From Loripinus fragilis (Eukaryota; Mollusca; Bivalvia; Lucinida; Lucinidae), in assembly GCA_964019695.1 (NCBI GenBank), contig OZ026530.1, positions 36,256,835 through 36,320,834 on the forward strand: a stretch of 64,000 nucleotides of DNA. Direction: 5' to 3'. The notes beneath the pieces are model-generated. The model worked only from the letters and a program-made list of their open reading frames with translations. It ran no database searches and was not told the DNA's origin. The position numbers and the translations under genes are program-made. Of the stretch, positions 1 through 11,429 are shown in pieces. Positions within the stretch are counted from its first letter, which is position 1. The number at the start of each line of letters is the position of its first letter.

Positions 1-799
1 GCAGACCTAGATGTTATAGTCTTTCGAAAAGTGTCCTTTTTCTAAAATGGGGCCGAACTAGCCCCGGTCTCCCCTACCCAACAGGCAAAGAGTGAACTGG
101 AGACCAGACCATATTCTTGAAGAATAATGTTGCTTCTTGGAAGAAACAAGTGTTTGAATTTAGAAAGACAGCTTGTTTTTCTAAAATTTAATTTTGATGT
201 CAAGTAAAATATATTTTATTATCAGCCAACGGTTTTATGGTAAATAAAATACATGTAGTGTGCAGACGTTTGGCGAATTTAGAGCACTGTATGTATGCGG
301 TTACTACAACATTGGTTGAATATTTCCTTACAGGAGGTTTTTACACAAATTAGATAATTATGGGATTAGGGTCAATTCATAATAAATGGGCCAACTCATG
401 CCTTTATGTGCGCATTCAGTAAGTAGTCTCAAATTACCAAACCGCCGACCCATTACTAGTGTAATCCGGTGTGCGGCACCAGGGGTCGGTATTAGGTCCG
501 ATTTATTCTTCATTAAGTGATTTACTATACAACATCTGGTCTTCTGTTCGCATGTACGTAGAGGACTGTGTCATGTATATGAACATACTTCATAACTTTC
601 TTTTTCTACAAGAACACCTCATCCCAGGACCTCATTAGCTTAGAACAGCGGGAAGCCGATTGGCAAATGAAATTCAATGTGGCCAAATGTCACTCCACGA
701 AGGTGCCTCTGCATTAACATCACAAGCAAATTAATGAATACACAAGCTCGTCTGAGACTAAGCTGGTCGCACGTGCGCGACAGGTAACAAAATCTCTCA
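1..799. other. Unassigned left flank
   Basis: I see no gene that can be supported here. The stretch lies downstream of the last visible ZP gene 2 exon on the minus strand, so it is probably intron of that gene. The bases just left of the N gap (about 720-780) resemble a short piece of the palindromic MITE family found elsewhere in the window (GCGACCAGC, CAGACGAGC). Confidence 0.4.
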
Positions 800-822
800 N
801 NNNNNNNNNNNNNNNNNNNNNN
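800..822. other. Assembly gap (23 N)
   Basis: A run of 23 N interrupts the first ZP-N exon of ZP gene 2. By comparison with the 164-bp homologous exon of gene 1, the missing sequence probably includes the rest of the exon and its splice donor. The true gap may be longer than 23 bases. Confidence 0.95.
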
Positions 823-939
823 CCGAGGTCGTTGTCTGTTTACAGGCGACCCCTTGTCCCTGGATATAGACGATACCGCCATCCACGGCGTCAATGACAC
901 TGACAACTAGCTCGTTCTTGGTGCAACTATCTACCAATA
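823..939 (-). CDS. ZP gene 2, ZP-N exon (partial, runs into gap)
   Basis: This is the second coding exon of a second ZP-domain gene on the minus strand. It follows a polypyrimidine acceptor (TTTTAACTTTCAG) ending at 940. It opens with two bases that complete the phase-1 codon of the signal-peptide exon at 3585-3656. The reading then gives LVDSCTKNELVVSV, followed by DAVDGGIVYIQGQG and a second cysteine. It matches exon 2 of ZP gene 1 position for position: first ZP-N cysteine, the DGG-IYIQG strand, second cysteine, then a Thr/Ser run. ZP-N domains polymerise secreted or membrane proteins into extracellular coats. The exon is cut by the N gap, so its end and donor are not seen. The homology is clear by eye; the specific function is unknown. 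Confidence 0.8.
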
Positions 940-1005
940 CTGAAAGTTAAAATCCATTTTAACTTATCTAAGCTGAGTCGTATTTCCATCAGTATTAATA
1001 GGCTC

Positions 1006-1195
1006 AGCAGTGGCCCAGTGTTAGAGTGTTTGACTCGAGACTGAGGGGTTGCGGGTTCGAGCCTCACCGGCATCACTGTGTTGTGTCCTTGAGGAAGACA
1101 CATAATTAATCCTTGTTTAGTATTGGTTCAACCCAGAAAGACCTGTCACGATATAACTGAAAAATTGTTGACTAGCTGGAAATTACGGCGATATA
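1006..1195 (+). repeat. tRNA-derived SINE, copy 1
   Basis: A tRNA-like head carries an A-box-like segment (CAGTGTTAGAGTG) and a B box GGGTTCGAGCC at 1053-1063. The body follows with TGTGTCCTTGAGGAAGACAC, then TTGGTTCAACCCAGAAAGAC and ATAACTGAAAA. The same body is found in five other copies in the window. It lies in the first intron of ZP gene 2. Confidence 0.85.
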
Positions 1196-1233
1196 GTTTT
1201 TCATTTATATTATATTCAAATTTTAATAGAATA

Positions 1234-1308
1234 TTCTGTAAGCAATCATTGGAGTCCCTGATCAGACGCCGCGTTTAGCGACGTCTGATTTTGGTCTACA
1301 TTGCTTGC
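1234..1308. repeat. Constant-arm mini-hairpin, core class GACGCC
   Basis: A stem-loop of about 70 bp with outer arms related to GCAAACAGTGCAGACCC and its complement, and an inner palindrome CAGACGCCGCG...CGACGTCTG. It is one of about ten copies that share outer arms but differ in the inner stem. Confidence 0.6.
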
Positions 1309-1309
1309 C

Positions 1310-2815
1310 TAGGTCCTAGAACAGGCTTATATGGTTTAATTCAAAGTTCAGCATTTAAATGGCTTCATATAAAGACATTTAGACTTGATAGCTACCCAAA
1401 ATGCTAAAAATGATGTAAACTACTCTAACTTATTCACTGACAGTGCTGTGAGTCAGATGATGCTTTTGGCACTGACATTTATCATTGGTTTACAATAGAT
1501 AGTCAGGAAAAAAATCAGAAAAGTTAACAAGTACAGGCATTTTGTGAAAAATGGTTTGACATCTTAATAAGGGGTAATTTAGTGTGCTGAATCCAAAAAT
1601 CAATGTTGGCAAGCTGAGAAATGACGTCTTAATAACCTGATTTGCATATTTTAAGATGGTCGCCAAAATCATGGAATTTGACATATTAATGGTATATTTT
1701 ATTTTTTGACAATGCTTTTATTCAATATCATTAATATTATGTGCTAAGATGGTTGTCCCTTAGAGAACATGGATCCTATATATTCTAAAACAAAGTTCTA
1801 ATTTTCAAACTCATTATTTCTGACTAAACGCTATTAAAATTGAAATGATTTTTGCTATATATGTGCATTTAAATGGGCAAACGTTTAGCAGTGCTTTTGA
1901 ACAGTTTTCTTTTACTTCAAAGTTTTTTGGATAAAAAATGCAAAAAAAACGTCTTTTCTTAAGAAAAAATGGTTTTGAGAGAAGTTTTTTTTTTATAAAA
2001 TTGACGTTTAGGTGATTACAAACTGGTCTGTCCGACTTGAAAAACATCAAACAATGGAAATTTTGCTTATAGTGGATTTTTACGCATTTTTTTAAATGTT
2101 TCATTTTTTTTAATTTTTCGAGATTTTTGAAATTCACCAGTATTTCCTGGTAAAATTGTTAAATGCACTTAATTTTATTTGAACACTGTAAGCCAAACAC
2201 AGTAGAACTTGATTAGTCCATTTTTGGCGATTATTGTTCTACGACCACTGTACACTTCCGGTTTCAATGTGAGAGTTTAAAAAGCGATTTGGTAGCATTA
2301 TATATTTTTTTTTTTCAATTCTGAAAGAAGGACGGTGACGTCTGGTGATAATAGATAATTGCTGAAAATGTCATTGCCGTGTCGCTGATAATAAAGCGTA
2401 CAGAGCAGTGCAAAATCTCTATGTAAATTGCAAGCTTAAAGCTGAATTTCAATGATTAACCTGCTAAAAGTGTATGTCTTATAGACGACGAGTCCAATAA
2501 AATCAAAATTTTTGATTTTTTTTCTTCTTATATCACGCTAGCCAGTAACATCTCCAAACAAACAAAAACGATAATTTGTGTTATGGTTTATATGGTAGAA
2601 AATGCGTGACTTTTTAAAATGAGGGTACCTTTTCTCTAACTTTGTCCGTGCAAGAAGTACACGTCATTTTTAAATTAAATAACTTGCAGAATCTCAGCAA
2701 AGTATTGCTTCACTAAAAAAATATGAATTTTGCATACCCTATGTTTCACTTTCTGAACTAGCGTAAAAATGTGAGGTGACCAAATAGCAGTTGGTTTTAG
2801 TAATGGTCAAGATAA
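1310..2815. other. AT-rich intronic sequence of ZP gene 2
   Basis: No exon, RNA gene or clear transposon is recognised. It lies between the two visible exons of ZP gene 2 and is therefore intron. Confidence 0.5.
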
Positions 2816-2816
2816 T

Positions 2817-3063
2817 TGAGCCGCGACATGAGATTTCCAATAATGTGGTATGTACGACCAACAAATCCTCAGATCAGCCTGCGCATACGCGCAGTCTGAT
2901 CAGAGCCTTTTGCTAGTCGCTTGAATATTTTATGAGTGTTAAGCTACGGACTGAACGTCATATTGGAGTTTCTAAGCTTAGACGGAGGCTGCACATGCTC
3001 GTCTGAGTCTACACCTGTCAAAATGTCACATTGTTGGAAATCACATGTCCCGGCTCAATCATT
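2817..3063 (+). repeat. Palindrome-core MITE (family P1), full copy
   Basis: The termini are GAGCCGCGACATGAGATTTCC and, at the other end, GGAAATCACATGTCCCGGCTC, which are inverted repeats. Inside is a TGCGCATACGCGCA palindrome flanked by GATCAG/CTGATC. Seven more copies are in the window, in both orientations. The open frame through it is a by-product. Confidence 0.85.
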
Positions 3064-3270
3064 ATGGTTTGTCTTGATATACAACCGCGCAACTAGCAAT
3101 TTAGCAATATACTCCCATGAAACATCTCAAGACAAGTGGTCAGAAGCATAAATTGTCATTCAGGTGCATGACAAACTACATGAAAAATTGTTCATTTCTA
3201 CGTGCTCATTTCTTTGAATAAATGAATTTGGTTGAGAATTTGCTTATGGTGAAAAACTCATTTGGTGAAA

Positions 3271-3342
3271 AGACATATGTTGTAGGTACACATTGGAATT
3301 GCCTCATAGAGGCAATTCCAACGTGTATCTACAACATATGTT
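3271..3342. repeat. Short perfect-arm hairpin
   Basis: Arms CATATGTTGTAGGTACAC and its near complement flank the inner palindrome TTGGAATTGCCTCATAGAGGCAATTCCAA (given here as arms GGAATTGCCT and AGGCAATTCC). It is related to the ACATATGTTGT short repeats elsewhere. Confidence 0.6.
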
Positions 3343-3584
3343 ACTGAAAATAAGGAAGAAAACTATTTAGAAACTTACATATTCCAAGTATCATGTTCAT
3401 TGTCTTTACCTCTTTTAAACATCCCATCTGCCAATCAGTATTAAAACACCTGTTACTCTATGGCAAATTGTTTATATTTGTATAACATCTATATCTCATA
3501 TTTCGAGTTCATGAACTACCTCATTGCTGACCTGCTAGTTGCGTGGTTGTAAAAATGACGATGAAGAGTTTGTAATATACTTAC

Positions 3585-3656
3585 TTGATGGGTTGAACTG
3601 AGCATAGCTGCCAGCTATAAACAAGGATAAAACTAGGGCCAGACCTCTCGTCATCT
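3585..3656 (-). CDS. ZP gene 2, signal-peptide exon
   Basis: This is the first coding exon of the second ZP gene. A strong acceptor (TTTTTTGTTCTTTCCAG) ends at 3657. The exon gives AG, then ATG at 3654, 23 codons and one further base, and ends at a consensus donor GTAAGTAT (first intron base 3584). The reading is MTRGLALVLSLFIAGSYA followed by QFNPS: a classic signal peptide with a basic start, a hydrophobic core and small residues before the expected cut. The phase-1 end fits the two-base start of the ZP-N exon at 939. Signal exon length, phase and the Phe-x-Pro mature start parallel exon 1 of ZP gene 1, which supports tandem duplication. An upstream 5'UTR exon is implied by the acceptor but not located. 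Confidence 0.78.
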
Positions 3657-3704
3657 CTGGAAAGAACAAAAAACCTTTTCAATATTTGTCGCTACGGTTA
3701 CTCT

Positions 3705-3960
3705 TCCTGAGTTCGAACCATGTAAGACTCAAACGAAATTCACATGATCAGCTACAGAGACATACCGTTGACTATTGAATTTTTTCATGGAACACGACTG
3801 ACTAAAGTGAATAACAAAGGCGCTGATCAGACTGCGCATATGCGCTGACTGGTCTGTTTCTGTCTTTTTCGCATGCAACCAAGTCAGGTGATCTCTACAA
3901 ACATCGATTAATAACCAAAAACTAAAATCGATCATCGTCACCCGCGAGGTCTTGCAAGTG
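3705..3960. repeat. Dispersed repeat with ACAAAGGCGCTGATCAG motif
   Basis: The segment contains GAATAACAAAGGCGCTGATC, then GACTGCGCATATGCGC and a GCATGCA tract. A related copy is at about 24020-24200 and a weaker one at 30045-30115. The palindromic middle resembles family P1, so the families may be related. Confidence 0.5.
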
Positions 3961-4187
3961 TAAAATACAATGTGGGCAAACAAAATAATAATAATAAAAG
4001 CACGTGCGATCGTTATTCGTGCATTTTATATCTTGCGAATTGAACCTTCATTAAAATTACCAAAATCTCAAATGATGTCTCTAATAATAATAATAATTAT
4101 CGCACCTTTGAGTGATATTCTAATGTTTTACGCCAATTATCTCACAATGCACAAAGTGCACATGCATGCTGGTGCAATATATTAGAC

Positions 4188-4289
4188 AGTTGTTGTATGG
4201 TTGTGCGTATGTACGGGAGATAATCCACTCGCTAAAGCTCGTGGATTACCCTCCCGTATATGTACATACGCACAAACCATACAATAACT
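4188..4289. repeat. Long hairpin repeat (family with 60048-60128)
   Basis: Inverted arms read TTGTTGTATGGTTGTGCGTA and its complement, with an inner stem GATAATCCACTCGC/GCTCGTGGATTA. A second copy is at 60048-60128 and a partial one at about 60303-60365. Flanking GCACAAAGTGCACATGCATG also recurs near 60145, in inverted order, so the repeat extends beyond the stem. Confidence 0.7.
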
Positions 4290-4294
4290 TACAC

Positions 4295-4365
<71 letters not shown>

Positions 4366-4389
4366 TTAATAATAATAATAATAATAATC
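4295..4389. repeat. (TAA)n microsatellite
   Basis: An almost pure TAA tract of about 95 bp with one interruption (TAAAATTAAT). The poly-isoleucine frames across it are not genes. Confidence 0.95.
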
Positions 4390-4743
4390 AAATGATGATA
4401 AATACCTCTAACTCTGGATTGAGTACAGTAAGCTAACGACGTCTTTGCCAAGCTGAGCAGGGATTCTGATGCCGTGGAATGGGTTCAACTTTATATAGCT
4501 GATTGCTTATTGCGTCAATAGTCACCTCAAAGACCCAACCCCAACCGTATCACGGCAATTAGAGAAAACGGACCATATGGGACCTAATCATTGATCCAGA
4601 TGTGCATTTTTTGAGAATGAAATAGATTTTTTATCCGTTAGTTTTAATTTAAGTTATTTTGATTTACGCACTCATACTAGTATTAAGAGGCACGGTTAGC
4701 AAATTGAATATGCTGCTATGAATGCCTTAATTGTCACAACAAA

Positions 4744-4849
4744 CCAGCAGGCACACAACGTTGACTCAACATTGATTCAACGTAGATTCAACGTCATGAC
4801 GTTGAATCAACATTGAAATAATGTTGAGACAACGTTGTGTGCCTGCTGG
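4744..4849. repeat. Palindromic MITE with AACGTTG subrepeats
   Basis: The terminal inverted repeat is CCAGCAGGCACACAACGTTG and its complement. Between the termini, variants of ATTCAACGT recur in both orientations. The length is about 106 bp. Short elements with this end sequence are, to my recollection, widespread in animal genomes. Confidence 0.75.
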
Positions 4850-4859
4850 GAATCGACTC

Positions 4860-5100
4860 CCGTTAACTGGAAGTATTCACATATGAAATATTTAATAAGG
4901 ACTTTGTGCCGTCACAAAAGCATATGCACTATTCAAAATGGCGGCGGTCAGTGACAGTGAATTTTCAAAAAGGAAGTGAGTATTGCAGGAAATGCCACAA
5001 TCAAAGACCGCAGTACAACCCACTCATCACGGTACCACAAGGAAGAGGCACAACAAACAGACAGCCACAAGAAAACCAAATTAATTTAACCCTTTAGCCT
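4860..5100. repeat. Diverged dispersed repeat
   Basis: The segment GGAAATGCCACAATCAAAGACC, with ACCACAAGGAAGAGGCACA, is echoed at about 14890-15080, and more weakly at 11140-11330. It is an old interspersed repeat of unknown class. Confidence 0.35.
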
Positions 5101-5123
5101 AGCGTCCTTTTTATAAGACATAG

Positions 5124-5190
5124 GCAAACAGTGCATACCCAGATCAGACGCCACAAATCGCGGCGTCTGAGCAGGGTCTCCACCGTTTGC
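5124..5190. repeat. Constant-arm mini-hairpin, core class GACGCC
   Basis: The arms are GCAAACAGTGCATACCC and GGGTCTCCACCGTTTGC, around an inner stem CAGACGCC/GGCGTCTG. Confidence 0.7.
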
Positions 5191-5533
5191 TTACAGAATA
5201 GTCTATTAGAAATTGAATAAAATGAAAATTACCACACAACAACCCTACAATTGGAAATGAATTCGCCCAATTGGTAACGATGGGAAAACCCATTATGCAT
5301 AAATGGGTTAAGTGAAGCAGCCACCTCTCTTTTCCTCAACAAGATGATTACCAAAAATAAAAACCTAACACAAAAACCCCGACACACAATGTGAGCATCA
5401 ACAAACAATGCACAAGCAACAACAGAATCATCGCCTTAGAACGGACAGCAGCCGCGGATATATGGGGGGGGGGGGGTACATTTGTAAATATATTTTAATG
5501 GCCAAATATTCGGCCTAGATTATATAGAGTTTA

Positions 5534-5682
5534 TTGATCGTTTCATTTGAAATATGGGATTTATAAACCGAGAAAGTGGTAAATCCGATAAAGAAACGAG
5601 TGCACTTGCGCACGAGTTTCTTTATCGGATTTACCACCTCCCGAGGTTTATAAATCCCATACTTTAAATGGAACGATTTAAA
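5534..5682. repeat. Long palindromic MITE-like hairpin
   Basis: The arms read CGTTTCATTTGAAATATGGG, then ATTTATAAACC and GGTAAATCCGATAAAGAAAC, and are matched in inverse order on the right. The short loop is AGTGCACTTGCGCAC. Total span is about 149 bp. Confidence 0.8.
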
Positions 5683-6310
5683 AAACTGTATATTACATGT
5701 ATTCTGCTTGAACTGCTTGCTCTGATCAAGGAAATACTACGGTATGCGATGCGGGATCATAGCCATGTCTAATTCTAACACGAGTATTAATACATCCGTT
5801 TGCTGTTCCCTGGAAGTCCGCCATTTTGGAAATCTTCTTCATCGTGTCCACATGAGAATTTCAAATGTCTGTAACTTTTTTATTAGTGAACGAAAACATA
5901 AAGTGTGGGTAGTCATTTTCTTAGTTAGATCGTAGCAAACATTTTGGTACTAAATTTATTGTGATTTTCTAGAATTTTTCGTTTTTGTTCCTGGATACTC
6001 CAGTTTCAGTGTTGGAAGACAGAAACGTTATGCAACGTCATCGCATGTGCAAATGGCGTCATGTGTTAGTGTTTGTGACGTCAAAAGTGCAGAGGGTTAT
6101 GCTTGTTTAAAAATTGTAAATAATAAAACGAAAATGAATATGACGTGCGTTTCATCTCATCGATGCCTTGGGATACCTGTGGTCTGGAAAAAGGAGTTCC
6201 GGCTAAAGGGATTTATTTCCCTAGAGGAAATAAATCTTTGTTGGCAAAAACAAAATTACCGAATTTATTTGCTTGATAAATCATGGTATTTACCCGCCAA
6301 ACATGTAATA

Positions 6311-6452
6311 TAAGAATTTATCATGAGTGTGAGATATGAAAATTCGTCCCGAGGATCCCCGATTGGCATCACGAGGCTTGCCGAGTGATAACAAACGGTG
6401 ATCATGAGGGACGCATTTTTCGTTCCCATCCTTTCACGTATATAATAGATTC
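6311..6452. repeat. Diverged hairpin related to 45275-45422
   Basis: The arms include GAATTTATCATGAGTGTGAG, AAAATTCGTCCC and GGATC, and a right arm GGGACGCATTTTTC. The loop CATCACGAGGCTTGCCGAGTGAT matches the loop of the better-preserved copy at 45275-45422. Confidence 0.6.
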
Positions 6453-6507
6453 TTTTTTCCATTAAATACAGCATTTTATGTTTTAAAAAAGACTCCCACA
6501 GAAATAT

Positions 6508-6668
6508 CTGATCAGAGCCTTTATTAGTCGCTTAAATATTCTATGAGTTTTAAGTTACTGACTGAACACCATTTCGAGTTTCTAAGATTAAAAGGGTGCT
6601 GCACAGGCTCGTCAGAGTCTACACTTGTCAAAATACCGTAATGTTGGAAGATCACAAGTCGCGGTTCA
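6508..6668 (+). repeat. Family P1 MITE, 5'-truncated
   Basis: It starts inside the element at CTGATCAGAGCC and continues to the right terminus (AGATCACAAGTCGCGGTTC). The left arm is missing. Confidence 0.75.
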
Positions 6669-7039
6669 TATATCCCCAAGAGAATACAAGACATGTACAA
6701 TCTGATCTGGGTGCGTTTTTTCTCCAAATATATGTGTTTCAGCTTTATCGGAACTGGTGATAGTCTAAGGTGTAATAAGTCTGAAAATTACCTCAGAATG
6801 TCCTATAAAGGTGAAAAATGAATTTTCATGTTATATGAAAACGTAAAGAAGCCAATTATCGAATTAATAAACAATATTAAGTTTGATTAATAATTCATTA
6901 ACCAAGGTTACTAAAAGTTCAAATTTTGCAAAACTGTATACCACGTTTTCAAAGCAACTATATGTAATAGACATGATAGAGAACAATACAAAACAGAACC
7001 GAACGGTAAGCAGGGGCGTAGTTTTTTGTTTGTTTGTGT

Positions 7040-7230
7040 TGATGCTTTACGTCCCACTTTTTCCGTTATGTTAGGACGATTTACTGTCTTCCTGGGTTGA
7101 ACCAGTACTATGCTACGGATACAGTGTTTTGGTCAATGCCACAAAGCAAAACGTGACTCTGGTGAGTCTCGAACTAGTAACCCTTCGATCCCCAGCTTAA
7201 CGCTCTACCAACTGAGCCACTGCGCTATGC
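7040..7230 (-). repeat. tRNA-derived SINE, copy 2
   Basis: The reverse complement shows the tRNA-like head (CAGTGGCTCAGTTGGTAGAG), a B box remnant near GGTTACTAGTTCGAGACTC and the body AACCCAGGAAGACAG. The tail is CGTAAAGCATCAACACAAAC. Confidence 0.8.
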
Positions 7231-7386
7231 AGTAGAGGCGTGGCTACCGTATGCTCAAAAATGACGCGCATGTAGCTATTTTTTGCGCAAAACGCACGTG
7301 GGATGCTTCTTGACGAGTAAACGTGTAAACGAATCCATGGACTCAATGTTAACATAGGTCCAGATAAGGATAGTTTGTGCATCAGA

Positions 7387-7512
7387 AATTGCATTTATTT
7401 CCTTACCCATCAATTTAAACATGCGTTTTGGTGTTCAAAAGGAACCGTCTCATTTAGATGGTTCTTTTGAGTTCCCACAACATATGTTTAAGTTGAGAAA
7501 TAAGAAAATAGT
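7387..7512. repeat. Short repeat with AACATATGTT end
   Basis: It contains AAAAGGAACCGTCTCATTTAG, then GGTTCTTTTGAG and CACAACATATGTTT, next to a TTGAGAAATAAG tail. Related copies are at about 33449-33556, 45470-45540, 51357-51470 and 52290-52392. Confidence 0.55.
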
Positions 7513-8129
7513 TTTTCCAGTACGCACTCTTATCTTGGGGCCTGGTTAATTTCTCTTTGTCCAATATTGACGACCACTTTTAGCCTACCAGCAATCGCCA
7601 TTAGAATGGCGTTGCAACGCCCGGTCAACCAATAGTGGCCCGAGATTGTATCCTGACTGAGATTATCAAGTGATAACGTTACGTGTGTAGTTATGGTTTG
7701 AATGCTACCAATAATATTTTAGTCTGTAAGTTACCCATAAGCCCTATCCCCATCTGTAAGACACTTCTGCAAAATGATTTTCTTAAAGCTATCAACCACT
7801 TGAAATTGGACGCGTTTTTTTATGTTACGCAGTTTAAATATTATTACCCTCAGAATCCCTTGATTTATATCTATCGTGGGGATAAAGGTTATACATTAAG
7901 ACCGCTCATGTCCATGCATGTTTTTTAAGAACAACCTGCGCATATGAGATAACATACTAAACCCTCATGTGCTGGCCCATATAGCTGAAAGGTGCAACTT
8001 TTCAATGATAACATGACAGCTTTGTAAAAAATGGGACGGCTCATAAGGCTAGTACATATTGTACAATCACTAAGACGCCAATGCTTAGATGCAGCTACGC
8101 ATGCAGACAATCTCACCAGAGCCTTCACT

Positions 8130-8154
8130 GCCCCCCCCCCCCCACACACACACA
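8130..8154. repeat. Poly-C / (CA)n simple repeat
   Basis: A C run followed by a CA run. Confidence 0.9.
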
Positions 8155-8822
8155 CAAGTGTAGATAAAGGTGCATGCCAAAGTTAAGACAGATGTATCGT
8201 ACGTTAACATAATATTATTTGTGTATCATTAGTGCGTAGACTATCTGAGGTTTGGTTTGTTTCGATAACTGGGTAAATTAGATCGGCAACTGCCATAAAT
8301 GACTCAAATACATGATTCACAACTGCCATACATGATCCCACATATGCATTGAGCCTTATTATAATTGACAAAAACCTACGCCGCCCTTTACTTAAAACAT
8401 GACTTGTTTAGAATGACAAGTATATGCCTAGAGTAGACATGGCTTTTTGTTGTGAAAGCTTTTACTTGTAGTAATTCAAAATCTGATTCAACGGCATTTG
8501 CCAAGAAGATCCAAATGCTACATATGACACCCTGTTTTCGTATTTATCTTCATCTTGTAGAAACAACTATACACGTATTTTAGTTAACAGTTGTTCGGAT
8601 ATCATATATTTATTGGCCAAATAATACATACAAGAATATCTAAAAACATTGTCCACTCCCAAATTCGAAACTCTAGCCCTGATGGATAACATGCAGGCTC
8701 ACTGATATGAGCCAGCAGATGAATTTTGATGCCTGTCGCAGGTTCCAGCAATGAAGGCTCATGCGAGTCTATGCACATACGCAGAATCTCCAGAGCATTC
8801 ACTTCTCTTATACACAATAGAT

Positions 8823-9063
8823 GTGAGCCGTGACATGTGATTTCCAACAACGTGGCATTTTGACAGGTGTAGACTCGGACGAGCCTATGCAGCTTCCTTT
8901 TAAGCTTAGACACTCCAAACGATGTTCGGTCAGTAGCTCACTACTCATATATTATTCAAGCGACTTGCAAAGGTTCTGATCAGACTGCGCGTATGCGCAG
9001 GCTGATCTGAGGCTTTGCTAGTGGCACATGCCACATTGTTGGAAATCGCATGCGCTGGCTCAA
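8823..9063 (-). repeat. Family P1 MITE, full copy, reversed
   Basis: The order of internal motifs is the inverse of the copy at 2817-3063. The core is GACTGCGCGTATGCGCAGGC. Confidence 0.85.
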
Positions 9064-9065
9064 AT

Positions 9066-10055
9066 GTGTGTATATGAACGCTTGTGTGAAAGTAGAGGAC
9101 CCTAGCTCCATTGGTATCTGTCCATGCATATCAAAAGAACACCATCACGCATATACAATACATACCTAAATCTCATGTGCTGGCTCAAATATTGTATAAG
9201 GTCTTTAAAAATTTAACAGCAACGTTGAATCTACGTTGTTTCGACAATGATTTCTATTTTCTCGAATGTGAAACCAAAGCCAAAGGTCCATACACCACTC
9301 ATTAGGTAAGTGGGCTTTTTGGCCATGTATTTAGAACGCATGGTACAATGACATGGCATTGTTTCAACATTGGGGTTAGAAGGAACATTCAGTTTGTCAT
9401 TTTAGAATGCATAACGAACAGTAACAAATCTAATAACTGTTAAACTGTGATAGTGCTTACTTTACGCAGAAGTATAGAATCATTTTTCTTCAATTAAATA
9501 ACCTATAACAGACTACACCTCTTCCCTGTGTTATTATTGTGACCCTCCAAAATGTCCATGTACCACCAAGAAGAGGACAATGGGATAAAAAAGAAAAAGG
9601 TCAGAAAAGAAAAATATAAATAAAGTGGAAGGGACTTTCCTTACGAATCCTCCTTCGGAGGAATTCGTTTCAACGAACCCTCTCTCGGCGGAATTCGTTT
9701 AATGACAAGCCTTTGTATTAGGACTCGTCAAGAACTGTCCAAAATAAGTTTGGGCAGAGTGGGTACAACACTCATAAATTCAGTAAGTGTTAATTCACTT
9801 GGCTTAAATGTAAAGAAACTATTAATTTAGTATGGTAAAAAGAAAGGTGATTTGGATAATTCTGATTTCAGCTTAATAATTTTGGCGTATTCTTTAACAG
9901 AAAAATAAGACAACGTGCAAATTTTAAAATCCCTTCTTTTTATGATGATATCTCTGTTTTTGACTGTTCGGTTTATTTATCGCCCACGAGTAATCTTCCT
10001 TTACATTAAAAGTTGATGTATTTTGATGAACTGTATACCTGTTGATTAATGGGCC
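9066..10055. other. Non-coding stretch with a small tandem duplication
   Basis: No gene is seen. At about 9643-9703 a unit of roughly 30 bp (ACGAATCCTCCTTCGGAGG, then AATTCGTTT) occurs twice with changes; each copy can form a short stem. Confidence 0.4.
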
Positions 10056-10059
10056 AAAA

Positions 10060-10140
10060 TAGCTGAGGTGTCTAGTAAGTTAGTCTCAAAGTACAGAGCT
10101 CAATAAAATCACTGATGGCACAGGTTCGAACCCTGTCAAA
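10060..10140 (+). repeat. tRNA-like relic
   Basis: A perfect T-arm (ACAGG, loop TTCGAAC, CCTGT) and an A-box-like TAGCTGAGGTGTCTAGTAAG are visible. No acceptor stem closes them. It is more likely the head of a decayed SINE than a working tRNA. Confidence 0.4.
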
Positions 10141-10438
10141 TAAAAAAATACAAATGAGCCAAGATCTGACAGAAGGGACCTTCTGACATCAAAAGTCAAT
10201 AGTAAGATATTTACAGAGAAAGAAAGACTTAGCTATTGTGAACAATTACAGAAAATGTGAAGAGATTATCTTTTCAAATAACAAAGATATGAGCGTTTGA
10301 ACTCGTATAGATGATGCGTTTTACACATGACGTCACTTAACGTTGTTAATGACGTTCTGACGTCAACACCATTGTGTCAACATATGACTCTCAAACAAAG
10401 ACGCTTGGAGCAATATTTCAAGAATGCTCCATGTTTCT

Positions 10439-10930
10439 ATATTTACATTTCCATTACGAGTCTTTAAATGAACCTCTACATTTGAGATGTGGTTCATACC
10501 TTCATGAACAAATCGATTTAAGCCATACCCACATACGCGCCATTTGCAAGAGACCCGAAGTATTAATGATTCCATGACAATTCCAAAATTGAATTTATTA
10601 CTTATATTTACATTTTATATTATCTGTCAAGTATCAATTTTCAATTTTCACCTAACTTGGCTGGTTTTCCAGATATTTTGAATTAAATCAGACATAACGG
10701 AGGGTTTGGAGCAGCCAAAACGCCATTTTCCTGCGTTTAACGTCATGGTGATACGCGTTAAATGTCACGCAAACGTCAGTAAACATGCAACGTTATTGGA
10801 TGGCGTTGACGTTGGCCCGGCCAAATGGCGCGTATGTGGGTGTGGCTTAAATCAATTTGTTCATGAAGGTATGAACGACATCTCAAATGTAAAGGTTCAT
10901 TTAAAGACTCGCAATGGAAATGTAAATATA
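10439..10930. mobile_element. Foldback element, arms about 108 bp
   Basis: The left arm (10439-10546) and right arm (10822-10930) are inverted copies. Both contain the sequence reading GTATGTGGGTGTGGCTTAAAT on one strand, together with TTCATGAAGGTATGAAC and AGACTCGCAATGG. The roughly 275-bp spacer is rich in ACGT motifs. No transposase is present, so it is a non-autonomous foldback or MITE. Confidence 0.75.
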
Positions 10931-11110
10931 TAACAGTGATCTTGTTGCTCTAAAGTATTTTACCATTATTTAGTGTATACATACTATACTATTAAATTCA
11001 TATTTTTGTGTGCAAGACGCGATGACTCTGGTGAAACTGACGATTCAGACGCGAAAGCTCATCAAGACTTCCACTGTTTATCTATATGTGAACATGGCCA
11101 ACATGCAGGC

Positions 11111-11238
11111 TTTCTAGTTTTGTAATCACCTTGGCGAGGAAGTGCCACAGAACACTAACAGAAACAAGACATTAGGAAGAAAATTAAAGCAAAGAAACCA
11201 GCTTTATCTTCCTCGTCAATGTGATTGCAAAACTAGAA
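11111..11238. repeat. Inverted repeat
   Basis: The arms TTCTAGTTTTGTAATCACCT (11111 onward) and CTTCCTCGTCAATGTGATTG, followed by CAAAACTAGAA, are complementary with a few mismatches. The spacer is about 65 bp. Confidence 0.6.
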
Positions 11239-11429
11239 GGGGCACAAAGTTTTGCATACAAAAACAAAGACCAAACACAGACCACAAACTCCTAAAAACA
11301 AAACAAATGGGGGTCCATAAAACAATGATTCAACAACAACACATCAGATTTGTTCAAACAGTTTTCCAGTGTAGAAATGTTTCCAATATTAAAACAATAA
11401 GATTTTGTCACTTAGAAGGGATAAGTTAG

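Noticed and set aside
10060..10140. Functional tRNA gene
   Set aside because: The T-arm is perfect but no acceptor stem or normal D-arm can be drawn.
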